DNA of 64,000 nucleotides. Source: Zea mays. Taxonomy: Eukaryota; Streptophyta; Magnoliopsida; Poales; Poaceae. Position numbers and translations under genes: made by a program. The DNA lies in assembly GCF_902167145.1 (NCBI RefSeq), contig NW_023367146.1, positions 89,745 to 153,744 on the forward strand, in the 5' to 3' direction. The notes below the pieces were generated by a model. The model was given only the letters and a program-made list of their open reading frames with translations, was not told where the DNA came from and did no database searches. Positions 35,950 to 49,400 of the stretch are shown one piece after another (position 1 is the first letter of the stretch; the number at the start of each line of letters is the position of its first letter).

Positions 35950-38900
35950 CTAACACCTACGGATTTTTGACCAAGAAATGGTCTCCACCAGAAATACAAG
36001 AATGTGATCTATGGCAAGGAAACATATGTGGGGTGAGGTGTACGAGCATCTGGTCGATGATCAATGGCCACACAACCCCCATTTTTGTCAAAAATTGCCA
36101 TGAACGACTATTTTCAATAATACCGAAGGCTAACACCTACGAATTTCTGACCAAGAAATCGTCTCCACCAGAAATCCAAAAATGTGATATATGGCAAGGA
36201 AACATATGTGGGGTGAGGTGTACGAGACTCTGGTCGATGATCAATGGCCACACAACCCCCATTTTTGTCGAAAATAGCCATGAACGACATTTTCAATAAT
36301 ACCAAATGCTAACACCTACGGATTTTTGACCAAAAATGGTCTCCACCAGAAATCCAAAAATGTGATCTATGGCAAGGAAACATATGTGGGGTGAGGTGTA
36401 CGAGCCTCTGGTCGATGATCAATGGCCACACAACCCCCATTTTTGTCGAAAATAGCCATGAACGACCATTTTCAATAATACCGAAGGCTAACACCGACGG
36501 ATTTTTGACCAAGAAATGGTCTCCACCAGAAATCCAAGAATGTGATCTATGGCAAGGAAACATATGTGGGGTGAGGTGTACGAGCCTTTGGTCGATGATC
36601 AATGGCCACACAACCCCCATTTTTGTCGAAAATAGCCATGAACGACCATTTTCAATAATACCGAAGGCTAACACGTACGAGTTTTTGACCAAGAAATGGT
36701 GTCCACCAGAAATCCAAGAATGTGATCTATGGCAAGGAAACATATGTGGGGTGAGGTTTATGAGCCTCTAGTCGATGATAAATGGCCACACAACCCCCAT
36801 TTTTTATGAAAATAGCCATGAGCGACCTTGAAAATAGCCATGAGCGACCATTTTCAATAATACTAGAGGCTAACACCTACGGATTTTAGACCAAGAAATG
36901 GTCTCCACCAGAAATCCAAGAATGTGATCTATGGCAAGGAAACATATGTGGGTGTCGAAAATAGCCATGAACGACCATTTTCAATAATACCGAAGGCTAA
37001 CACCTACGGATTTTTGACCAAGAAATGGTCTCCACCAGAAATCCAAGAATGTAATCTATGGCAAGGAAACATATGTGCGGTGAGGTTTATGAGCCTCTAG
37101 TCGATGATAAATGGCCACACAACCCCCATTTTTTATGAAAATAGCCATGAGCGACCATTTTCAATAATACTAGAGGCTAAGACCTACGGATTTTTGACCA
37201 AGAAATGGTCTCCACCAGAAATCCAAGAATGTAATCTATGGCAAGGAAACATATGTGGGGTGAGGTGTATGAGCCTCTGGTCGACGATCAATGGCCACAC
37301 AACCCCCATTTTTGTCGAAAATAGCCATGAACGACCATTTTCAATAATATTAGAGGCTAAGACCTACGGATTTCTGACCGAGAAATGGTCTCCACCAGAA
37401 ATCCAAGAATGTGATCTATGGCAAGGAAACATATGTGGGGTGAGGTGTATGAGCCTCTAGTCGATGATCAATGGCCACACAACCCCCATTTTTGTCGAAA
37501 ATAGCCATGAACGACCATTTTCAATAATATTCGAGGCTAACACCTACGGATTTTAGACCAAGAAATGGTCTACACCAGAAATCCAAGAATGTGATCTATG
37601 GCAAGGAAACATATGTGGGGTGAGGTGTATGAGCGTCTGGTCGATGATCAATGGCCACACAACCCCCATTTTTGTCAAAAATAGCCATGAACGACCATTT
37701 TCAATAATACTAGAGGCTAAGACCTACGGATTTTTGACCAAGAAATGGTCTCCACCAGAAATCCAAGAATGTGATCTATGGCAAGGAAACATATGTGGGG
37801 TGAGGTGTATGAGCCTCTGGTCGACGATCAATGGCCACACAACCCCCATTTTGCCGAAAATAGCCATGAATGACCATTTTCAATAATACCGAAGGCTAAC
37901 ACGTACGAGTTTTTAACCAAGAAATGGTTTCCACCAGAAATCCGAGAATGTAATCTATGGCAAGGAAACATATGTGGGGTGAGGTTTATGAGCCTCTAGT
38001 CGATGATAAATGGCCACACAACCCCCATTTTTTATGAAAATAGCCATGAGCGACCTTGAAAATAGCCATGAGCGACCATTTTCAATAATACTAGAGGCTA
38101 ACACCTACGGATTTTAGACCAAGAAATGGTCTCCACCAGAAATCCAAGAATGTGATCTATGGCAAGGAAACATATGTGGGGTGAGGTGTACGAGCCTCTA
38201 GTCGATGATAAATGGCCACACAACCCCCATTTTTTTATGAAAATAGCCATGAGCGACCATTTTCAATAATATTAGAGGCTAAGACCTACGGATTTTTGAC
38301 CAAGAAATGGTCTCCACCAGAAATCCAAGAATGTGATCTACGACAAGGAAACATATGTGGGGTGAGGTGTATGAGCCTCTAGTCGACGATCAATGGCCAC
38401 ACAACCCCCATTTTTGTCGAAAATAGCCATGAATGACCATTTTCAATAATACCGAAGGCTAACACCTACGGATTTTTGACCAAGAATTGGTCTCCTCCAG
38501 AAATCCAAGAATGTGATCTATGGCAAGGAAACATATGTGGGGTGAGGTGTATGAGCCTCTGGTCAACGATCAATGGCCACACAACCCCCATTTTGCCGAA
38601 AATAGCCATGAATGACCATTTTCAATAATACCGAAGGCTAACACGTACGAGTTTTTAACCAAGAAATGGTCTCCACCAGAAATCCAAGAATGTGATCTAT
38701 GGCAAGGAAACATATGTGGGGTGAGGTGTATGAGCCTCTGGTCGATGATCATTGGCCACACAACCCCCATTTTTGTCGAAAATAGCCATGAACGACCATT
38801 TTCAATAATATCGAAGGCTAACACCTACGGATTTTTGACCAAGAAATGGTCTCCACCAGAAATCCAAGAATGTGATCTATGGCAAGGAAACATATGTGGG

Positions 38901-40960
38901 GTGAGGTGTATGAGCCTCTGGTCGACGATCAATGGCCACACAACCCCCATTTTTTATGAAAATAGCCATGAGCGACCATTTTCAATAATACTAGAGGCTA
39001 AGACCTACGGATTTTTGACCAAGAAATGGTCTCCACCAGAAATCCAAGAATGTGATCTATGGAAAGGAAACATATGTGGGGTGAGGTGTATGAGCCTCTG
39101 GTCGATGATCAATGGCCACACAACCCCCATTTTTGTCAAAAATAGCCATGAATGACCATTTACAATAATACCGAAGGCTAACACCTACGGATTTTTGACC
39201 AAGAAATGGTCTCCACCAGAAATCCAAGAATGTGATCTACAACAAGGAAACATATGTGGGGTGAGGTGTATGAGCCTCTGGTCGACGATCAATGGCCACA
39301 CAACCCCCATTTTGCCGAAAATAGCCATGAGCGACCATTTTCAATAATATTAGAGGCTAAGACCTACGGATTTTTGACCAAGAAATGGTCTCCACCAGAA
39401 ATCCAAGAATGTGATCTATGGCAAGGAAACATATGTGGGGTGAGGTGTATGAGCCTCTGGTCGATGATCAATGGCCACACAACCCCCATTTTTGTCGAAA
39501 ATAGCCATGAACGACCATTTTCAATAATATCGAAGGCTAACACCTACGGATTTTTGACCAAGAAATGGTCTCCACCAGAAATCCAAGGATGTGATCTACG
39601 ACAAGGAAACATATGTGGGGTGAGGTGTATGAGCCTCTGGTCGACGATCAATGGCCACACAACCCCCATTTTGCCGAAAATAGCCATGAATGACCATTTT
39701 CAATAATACCGAAGGCTAACACCTACTGATTTTTGACCAAGAAATGGTCTCCACCAGAAATCCAAGAATGTGATCTATGGCAAGGAAACATATGTGGGGT
39801 GAGGTGTACGAGTATCTGGTCGATGATCAATGGCCACACAACCCCCATTTTTGTCAAAAATTGCCATGAACGACTATTTTCAATAATACCGAAGGCTAAC
39901 ACCTACGGATTTCTGACCAAGAAATCGTCTCCACCAGAAATCCAAAAATGTGATATATGGCAAGGAAACATATGTGGGGTGAGGTGTACGAGACTCTGGT
40001 CGATGATCAATGGCCACACAACCCCCATTTTTGTCGAAAATAGCCATGAACGACATTTTCAATAATACCAAATGCTAACACCTACGGATTTTTGACCAAA
40101 AATGGTCTCCACCAGAAATCCAAAAATGTGATCTATGGCAAGGAAACATATGTGGGGTGAGGTGTACGAGCCTCTGGTCGATGATCAATGGCCACACAAC
40201 CCCCATTTTTGTCGAAAATAGCCATGAACGACCATTTTCAATAATACCGAAGGCTAACACCTACGGATTTTTGACCAAGAAATGGTCTCCACCAGAAATC
40301 CAAGAATGTGATCTATGGCAAGGAAACATATGTGGGGTGAGGTGTACGAGCCTTTGGTCGATGATCAATGGCCACACAACCCCCATTTTTGTCGAAAATA
40401 GCCATGAACGACCATTTTCAATAATACCGAAGGCTAACACGTACGAGTTTTTGACCAAGAAATGGTCTTCCACCAGAAATCCAAGAATGTGATCTATGGC
40501 AAGGAAACATATGTGGGGTGAGGTTTATGAGCCTCTAGTCGATGATAAATGGCCACACAACCCCCATTTTTTATGAAAATAGCCATGAGCGACCTTGAAA
40601 ATAGCCATGAGCGACCATTTTCAATAATACTAGAGGCTAACACCTACGGATTTTAGACCAAGAAATGGTCTCCACCAGAAATCCAAGAATGTGATCTATG
40701 GCAAGGAAACATATGTGGGTGTCGAAAATAGCCATGAACGACCATTTTCAATAATACCGAAGGCTAACACCTACGGATTTTTGACCAAGAAATGGTCTCC
40801 ACCAGAAATCCAAGAATGTAATCTATGGCAAGGAAACATATGTGGGGTGAGGTTTATGAGCCTCTAGTCGATGATAAATGGCCACACAACCCCCATTTTT
40901 ATGAAAATAGCCATGAGCGACCATTTTCAATAATACTAGAGGCTAAGACCTACGGATTTT
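35950..40960 (+). repeat. segmental duplication (offset about 3766 bp)
   Basis: 35950-37200 matches 39720-40960. Both copies contain the GAACGACATTTTC monomer, the CGAGCCTTTGGTCG monomer, the 22-bp duplication variant and a fusion in which ATGTGGG joins TGTCGAAAATAGCC after losing about 54 bp (36953 and 40718). Confidence 0.8.
38430..40120 (+). repeat. segmental duplication (offset about 5990 bp), copy B
   Basis: This is the partner of 32440-34130, with the same rare monomers in the same order and a few private differences (GATCATTGGCC, CTACAACAAGG, CCTACTGATTT). Confidence 0.8.
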
Positions 40961-42472
40961 TGACCAAGAAATGGTCTCCACCAGAAATCCAAGAATGTGA
41001 TCTATGGCAAGGAAACATATGTGGGGTGAGGTGTATGAGCCTCTGGTCGACGATCAATGGCCACACAACCCCCATTTTTGTCGAAAATAGCCATGAACGA
41101 CCATTTTCAATAATATCGAAGGCTAACACCTACGGATTTTTGACCAAGAAATGGTCTCCACCAGAAATCCAAGAATGTGATCTACGACAAGGAAACATAT
41201 GTGGGGTGAGGTGTATGAGCCTCTGGTCGACGATCAATGGCCACACAACCCCCATTTTGCCTGAAAATAGCCATGAATGACCATTTTCAATAATACCGAA
41301 GGCTAACACGTACGAGTTTTTAACCAAGAAATGGTTTCCACCAGAAATCCAAGAATGTAATCTATGGCAAGGAAACATATGTGGGGTGAGGTTTATGAGC
41401 CTCTAGTCGATGATAAATGGCCACACAACCCCCATTTTTTATGAAAATAGCCATGAGCGACCTTGAAAATAGCCATGAGCGACCATTTTCAATAATACTA
41501 GAGGCTAACACCTACGGATTTTAGACCAAGAAATGGTCTCCACCAGAAATCCAAGAATGTGATCTATGGCAAGGAAACATATGTGGGGTGAGGTGTACGA
41601 GCCTCTAGTCGATGATAAATGGCCACACAACCCCCATTTTTTTATGAAAATAGCCATGAGCGACCATTTTCAATAATATTAGAGGCTAAGACCTACGGAT
41701 TTTTGACCAAGAAATGGTCTCCACCAGAAATCCAAGAATGTGATCTACGACAAGGAAACATATGTGGGGTGAGGTGTATGAGCCTCTGGTCGACGATCAA
41801 TGGCCACACAACCCCCATTTTGCCGAAAATAGCCATGAATGACCATTTTCAATAATATTAGAAGCTAAGACCTACGGATTTTTGACCAAGAAATGGTCTC
41901 CACCAGAAATCCAAGAATGTGATCTATGGCAAGGAAACATATGTGGGGTGAGGTGTATGAGCGTCTGGTCGATGATCAATGGCCACACAACCCCCATTTT
42001 TTAAGAAAATAGCCATGAGCGACCTTGAAAATAGCCATGAGCGACCATTTTCAATAATACTAGAGGCTAACACGTACGGATTTTTGACCAAGAAATGGTC
42101 TCCACCAGAAATCCAAGAATGTGATATATGGCAAGGAAACATATGTGGGGTGAGGTGTATGAGCCTCTGGTCGATGATCAATGGCCACACAACCCCCATT
42201 TTTGTCGAAAATAGCCATGAACGACCATTTTCAATAATACTGAAGGCTAACACCTACGGATTTTTGACCAAGAAATGGTCTCCACCAGAAATCCAAGAAT
42301 GTGATCTATGGCAAGGAAACATATGTGGGGTGAGGTGTATGAGCCTCTGGTCGATGATCAATGGCCACACAACCCCCATTTTTGTCGAAAATAGCCATGA
42401 ACGACCATTTTCAATAATACCGAAGGCTAACACCTACGGATTTTTGACCAAGAAATGGTCTCCACCAGAAAT

Positions 42473-43500
42473 CCAAGAATGTGATCTATGGCAAGGAAAC
42501 ATATGTGGGGTGAGGTGTATGAGCCTCTGGTCGACGATCAATGGACACACAACCCTAATTTTTGTCGAAAATAGCCATGAACGACCATTTTCAATGACAC
42601 TGAAGGCTAACACCTACGGATTTTTGACCAAGAAATGGTCTCCACCAGAAATCCAAGAATGTGATCTATGGCAAGGAAACATATGTGGGGTTAGGTGTAT
42701 GAGCCTCTGGTCGACGATCAATGGCCACACAACCCTAATTTTTGTCGAAAATAGCCATGAACGACCATTTTCAATGACACTGAAGGCTAACACCTACGGA
42801 TTTTTGACCAAGAAATGGTCTCCACCAGAAATCCAAGAATGTGATCTATGGCAAGGAAACATATGTGGGGTGAGGTGTATGAGCCTCTGGTCGACGATCA
42901 ATGGCCACACAACCCTAATTTTTGTCGAAAATAGCCATGAACGACCATTTTCAATGACACTGAAGGCTAACACCTACGGATTTTTGACCAAGAAATGGTC
43001 TCCACCAGAAATCCAAGAATGTGATCTATGGCAAGGAAACATATGTGGGGTGAGGTGTATGAGCCTCTGGTCGACGATCAATGGCCACACAACCCTAATT
43101 TTTGTCGAAAATAGCCATGAACGACCATTTTCAATGACACTGAAGGCTAACAGCCTACGGATTTTTGACCAAGAAATGGTCTCCACCAGAAATCCAAGAA
43201 TGTGATCTATGGCAAGGAAACATATGTGGGGTGAGGTGTATGAGCCTCTGGTCGACGATCAATGGCCACACAACCCTAATTTTTGTCGAAAATAGCCATG
43301 AACGACCATTTTCAATGACACTGAAGGCTAACACCTACGGATTTTTGACCAAGAAATGGTCTCCACCAGAAATCCAAGAATGTGATCTATGGCAAGGAAA
43401 CATATGTGGGGTGAGGTGTATGAGCCTCTGGTCGACAATCAATGGCCACACAACCCTAATTTTTGTCGAAAATAGCCATGAACGACCATTTTCAATAATA
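42473..43500 (+). repeat. homogenised run of one knob180 variant
   Basis: Six successive monomers carry ACAACCCTAATTTTTG (about 42553, 42733, 42913, 43093, 43274 and 43454). Five also carry TCAATGACACTGAAGG. They are nearly identical, at 180, 180, 180, 181 and 180 bp spacing, which indicates very recent single-monomer amplification. The same variant occurs singly near 24632 and, inverted, near 25766, 27890 and 28797. Confidence 0.85.
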
Positions 43501-46499
43501 TCGAAGGCTAACACCTACGGATTTTTGACCAAGAAATGGTCTCCACCAGAAATCCAAGAATGTAATCTATGGCAAGGAAACATATGTGGGGTGAGGTGTA
43601 TGAGCCTCTGGTCGATGATCAATTGCCACACAACCCCCATTTTGCCGAAAATAGCCATGAACGACCATTTTCAATAATACCGAAGGCTAACACCTACGGA
43701 TTTTTGACCAAGAAATGGTCTCCACCAGAAATCCAAGAATGTGATCTATGGCAAGGAAACATATGTGGGGTGAGGTGTATGAGCCTCTGGTCGACTGATC
43801 AATGGCCACACAACCCCTAATTTTTGTCGAAAATAGCCATGAACGACCATTTTCAATAATACTGAAGGCTAACACCTACGGATTTTTGACCAAGAAATGG
43901 TCTCCACCAGAAATCCAAGAATGTGATCTATGGCAAGGAAACATATGTGGGGTGAGGTGTATGAGCCTCTGGTCGATGATCAATGGCCACACAACCCCCA
44001 TTTTTGTCGAAAATAGCCATGAACGACCATTTTCAATAATATTAGAGGCTAAGACCTACGGATTTTGACCGAGAAATGGTCTCCACCAGAAATCCAAGAA
44101 TGTGATCTATGGCAAGGAAACATATGTGGGGTGAGGTGTATGAGCCTCTAGTCGATGATCAATGGCCACACAACCCCCATTTTTGTCGAAAATAGCCATG
44201 AACGACCATTTTCAATAATATTCGAGGCTAACACCTACGGATTTTAGACCAAGAAATGGTCTACACCAGAAATCCAAGAATGTGATCTATGGCAAGGAAA
44301 CATATGTGGGGTGAGGTGTATGAGCGTCTGGTCGATGATCAATGGCCACACAACCCCCATTTTTGTCAAAAATAGCCATGAACGACCATTTTCAATAATA
44401 CTAGAGGCTAAGACCTACGGATTTTTGACCAAGAAATGGTCTCCACCAGAAATCCAAGAATGTGATCTATGGCAAGGAAACATATGTGGGGTGAGGTGTA
44501 TGAGCCTCTGGTCGACGATCAATGGCCACACAACCCCCATTTTTGTCGAAAATAGCCATGAACGACCATTTTCAATAATACCGAAGGCTAACACCTACGG
44601 ATTTTTGACCAAGAAATGGTCTCCACCAGAAATCCAAGAATGTGATCTATGGCAAGGAAACATATGTGGGGTGAGGTGTATGAGCCTCTGGTCGACGATC
44701 AATGGCCACACAACCCCCATTTTGCCGAAAATAGCAATGAATGACCATTTTCAATAATACCGAAGGCTAACACGTATGAGTTTTTAACCAAGAAATGGTC
44801 TCCACCAGAAATCCAAGAATGTAATCTATGGCAAGGAAATATATGTGGGGTGAGGTTTTGACCAAGAAATGGTCTCCACCAGAAATCCAAGAATGTGATC
44901 TATGGCAAGGAAACATATGTGGGGTGAGGTGTATGAGCCTCTAGTCGATGATCAATGGCCACACAACCCCCATTTTTGTCGAAAATAGCCATGAATGACC
45001 ATTTTCAATAATACCGAAGGCTAACACGTACGAGTTTTTAACCAAGAAATGGTCTCCACCAGAAATCCAAGAATGTAATCTATGGCAAGGAAACATATGT
45101 GGGGTGAGGTTTTGACCAAGAAATGGTCTCCACTAGAAATCCAAGAATGTGATCTATGGCAAGGAAACATATGTGGGGTGAGGTGTATGAGCGTCTGGTC
45201 GATGATCAATGGCCACACAACCCCCATTTTTTATGAAAATAGCCATGAGCGACCTTGAAAATAGCCATGAGCGACCATTTTCAATAATACTAGAGGCTAA
45301 CACGTACGGATTTTTGACCAAGAAATGGTCTCCACCAGAAATCCAAGAATGTGATCTATGGCAAGGAAACATATGTGGGGTGAGGTGTATGAGCGTCTGG
45401 TCGAAGATCAATGGCCACACAACCCCCATTTTTGTCGAAAATAGCCATGAACGACCATTTTCAATAATACCGAAGGCTAAGACCTACGGATTTTTGACCA
45501 AGAAATGGTCTCCACCAGAAATCCAAGAATGTGATCTATGGCAAGGAAACATATGTGGGGTGAGGTGTATGAGCCTCTGGTCGATGATCAATGGCCACAC
45601 AACCCCCATTTTTGTCGAAAATAGCCATGAATGACCATTTACAATAATACCGAAGGCTAACACCTACGGATTTTTGACCAAGAAATGGTCTCCACCAGAA
45701 ATCCAAGAATGTGATCTATGACAAGGAAACATATGTGGGGTGAGGTGTATGAGCCTCTGGTCGACGATCAATGGCCACACAACCCCCATTTTGCCGAAAA
45801 TAGCCATGAGCGACCATTTTCAATAATACTAGAGGCTAACACGTACGGATTTTTGACCAAGAAATGGTCTCCACCAGAAATCCATGAATGTGATCTATGG
45901 CAAGGAAACATATGTGGGGTGAGGTGTATGAGCGTCTGGTTGATGATCAATGGCCACACAACCCCCATTTTTGTCGAAAATAGCCATGAACGAACATTTT
46001 CAATAATACCGAAGGCTAACACCTACGGATTTTTGACCAAGAAATGGTCTCCACCAGAAATCCAAGAATGTGATCTATGGCAAGGAAACATATGTGGGGT
46101 GAGGTGTATGAGCCTCTGGTCGATGATCAATGGCCACACAATCCCCATTTTTGTCGAAAATAGCCATGAATGACCATTTTCAATAATACCGAAGGCTAAC
46201 ACGTACGAGTTTTTAACCAAGAAATGGTCTCCACCAGAAATCCAAGAATGTAATATATGGCAAGGAAACATATGTGGGGTGAGGTTTTGACCAAGAAATG
46301 GTCTCCACCAGAAATCCAAGAATGTGATCTATGGCAAGGAAACATATGTGGGGTTAGGTGTATGAGCGTCTGGTCGATGATCAATGGCCACACAACCCCC
46401 ATTTTTTTATGAAAATAGCCATGAGCGACCTTGAAAATAGCCATGAGCGACCATTTTCAATAATACTAGAGGCTAACACGTACGGATTTTTGACCAAGA

Positions 46500-49400
46500 A
46501 ATGGTCTCCACCAGAAATCCAAGAATGTGATCTATGGCAAGGAAACATATGTGGGGTGAGGTTTTGACCAAGAAATGGTCTCCACCAGAAATCCAAGAAT
46601 GTGATCTATGGCAAGGAAACATATGTGGGGTGAGGTGTATGAGCCTCTGGTCGACGATCAATGGCCACACAACCCCCATTTTTTCGAAAATAGCCATGAA
46701 TGACCATTTTCAATAATATTAGAGGCTAACACCTACGAGTTTTTAACCAAGAAATGGTCTCCACCAGAAATCCAAGAATGTGATCTATGGCGAGGAAACA
46801 TATGTGGGGTGAGGTTTTGACCAAGAAATGGTCTCCACCAGAAATCCAAGAATGTGATCTATGGCAAGGAAACATATGTGGGGTGAGGTGTATGAGCCTC
46901 TGGTCGACGATCAATGGCCACACAACCCCCATTTTTTCGAAAATAGCCATGAATGACCATTTTCAATAATATTAGAGGCTAACACCTACGAGTTTTTAAC
47001 CAAGAAATGGTCTACCACCAGAAATCCAAGAATGTGATCTATGGCAAGGAAACATATGTGGGGTGAGGTTTTGACCAAGAAATGGTCTCCACCAGAAATC
47101 CAAGAATGTGATCTATGGCAAGGAAACATATGTGGGGTGAGGTGTATGAGCCTCTGGTCGAGGATCAATGGCCACACAACCCCCATTTTTTCGAAAATAG
47201 CCATGAATGACCATTTTCAATAATATTAGAGGCTAACACCTACGAGTTTTTAACCAAAAATATGGTCTCCACCAGAAATCCAAGAATGTGATCTATGGCA
47301 AGGAAACATATGTGAGGTGAGGTTTTGACCAAGAAATGGTCTCCACCAGAAATCCAAGAATGTGATCTATGGCAAGGAAACATATGTGGGGTGAGGTGTA
47401 TGAGCCTCTGGTCGACGATCAATGGCCACACAACCCCCATTTTTTTCGAAAATAGCCATGAATGACCATTTTCAATAATATTAGAGGCTAACACCTACGA
47501 GTTTTTAACCAAGAAATGGTCTCCACCAGAAATCCAAGAATGTGATCTATGGCAAGGAAACATATGTGGGGTGAGGTTTTGACCAAGAAATGGTCTCCAC
47601 CAGAAATCCAAGAATGTGATCTATGGCAAGGAAACATATGTGGGGTGAGGTGTATGAGCCTCTGGTCGACGATCAATGGCCACACAACCCCCATTTTTTT
47701 CGAAAATAGCCATGAATGACCATTTTCAATAATATTAGAGGCTAACACCTACGAGTTTTTAACCAAGAAATGGTCTCCACCAGAAATCCAAGAATGTGAT
47801 CTATGGCAAGGAAACATATGTGGGGTGAGGTTTTGACCAAGAAATGGTCTCCACCAGAAATCCAAGAATGTGATCTATGGCAAGGAAACATATGTGGGGT
47901 GAGGTGTATGAGCCTCTGGTCGACGATCAATGGCCACACAACCCACATTTTTTCGAAAATAGCCATGAATGACCATTTTCAATAATATTAGAGGCTAACA
48001 CCTACGAGTTTTTAACCAAGAAATAGTCTCCACCAGAAATCCAAGAATGTGATCTATGGCAAGGAAACATATGTGGGGTGAGGTTTTGACCAAGAAATGG
48101 TCTCCACCAGAAATCCAAGAATGTGATCTATGGCAAGGAAACATATGTGGGGTGAGGTGTATGAGCCTCTGGTCGACGATCAATGGCCACACAACCCGCA
48201 TTTTTTTCTAAAATAGCCATGAATGACCATTTTCAATAATATTAGAGGCTAGCACCTACGAGTTTTTAACCAAGAAATGGTCTCCACCAGAAATCCAAGA
48301 ATGTGATCTATGGCAAGGAAACATATGTGGGGTGAGGTGTATGAGCCTCTGGTCGACGATCAATGGCCACACAACCCCCATTTTTTTCGAAAATAGCCAT
48401 GAATGACCATTTTCAATAATATTAGAGGCTAACACCTACGAGTTTTTAACCAAGAAATGGTCTCCACCAGAAATCCAAGAATGTGATCTATGGCAAGGAA
48501 ACATATGTGGGGTGAGGTTTTGACCAAGAAATGGTCTCCACCAGAAATCCAAGAATGTGATCTATGGCAAGGAAACATATGTGGGGTGAGGTGTATGAGC
48601 CTCTGGTCGACGATCAATGGCCACACAACCCCCATTTTTTTCGAAAATAGCCATGAATGACCATTTTCAATAATATTAGAGGCTAACACCTACGAGTTTT
48701 TAACCAAGAAATGGTCTCCACCAGAAATCCAAGAATGTGATCTATGGCAAGGAAACATATGTGGGGTGAGGTTTTGACCAAGAAATGGTCTCCACCAGAA
48801 ATCCAAGAATGTGATCTATGGCAAGGAAACATATGTGGGGTGAGGTGTATGAGCCTCTGGTCGACGATCAATGGCCACACAACCCCCATTTTTTTCGAAA
48901 ATAGCCATGAATGACCATTTTCAATAATATTAGAGGCTAACACCTACGAGTTTTTAACCAAGAAATGGTCTCCACCAGAAATCCAAGAATGTGATCTATG
49001 GCAAGGAAACATATGTGGGGTGAGGTTTTGACCAAGAAATGGTCTCCACCAGAAATCCAAGAATGTGATCTATGGCAAGGAAACATATGTGGGGTGAGGT
49101 GTATGAGCCTCTGGTCGACGATCAATGGCCACACAACCCCCATTTTTTCGAAAATAGCCATGAATGACCATTTTCAATAATATTAGAGGCTAACACCTAC
49201 GAGTTTTTAACCAAGAAATAGTCTCCACCAGAAATCCAAGAATGTGATCTATGGCAAGGAAACATATGTGGGGTGAGGTTTTGACCAAGAAATGGTCTCC
49301 ACCAGAAATCCAAGAATGTGATCTATGGCAAGGAAACATATGTGGGGTGAGGTGTATGAGCCTCTGGTCGACGATCAATGGCCACACAACCCCCATTTTT

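Larger units (their letters stand above)
29545..46500 (+). repeat. knob180 array, long plus block
   Basis: About 94 plus-oriented monomers with kb-scale duplications and one homogenised run. 30015-30600 resembles 31296-31880 (offset 1281 bp), sharing rare forms such as CAAAAATTGCCATGAACGACTATTT. Partial or fused monomers occur at 35553, 36953 and 40718. The longest chance frames cross this block (30015-31001 and 41979-43205). They are satellite translations and not genes. Confidence 0.92.

Noticed and set aside
41979..43205. 408-codon plus-strand frame that could be called a repeat protein gene
   Set aside because: It is seven knob180 monomers read in one frame. The opposite strand is also open in places, starts and stops differ between neighbouring copies, and no gene signals are present.
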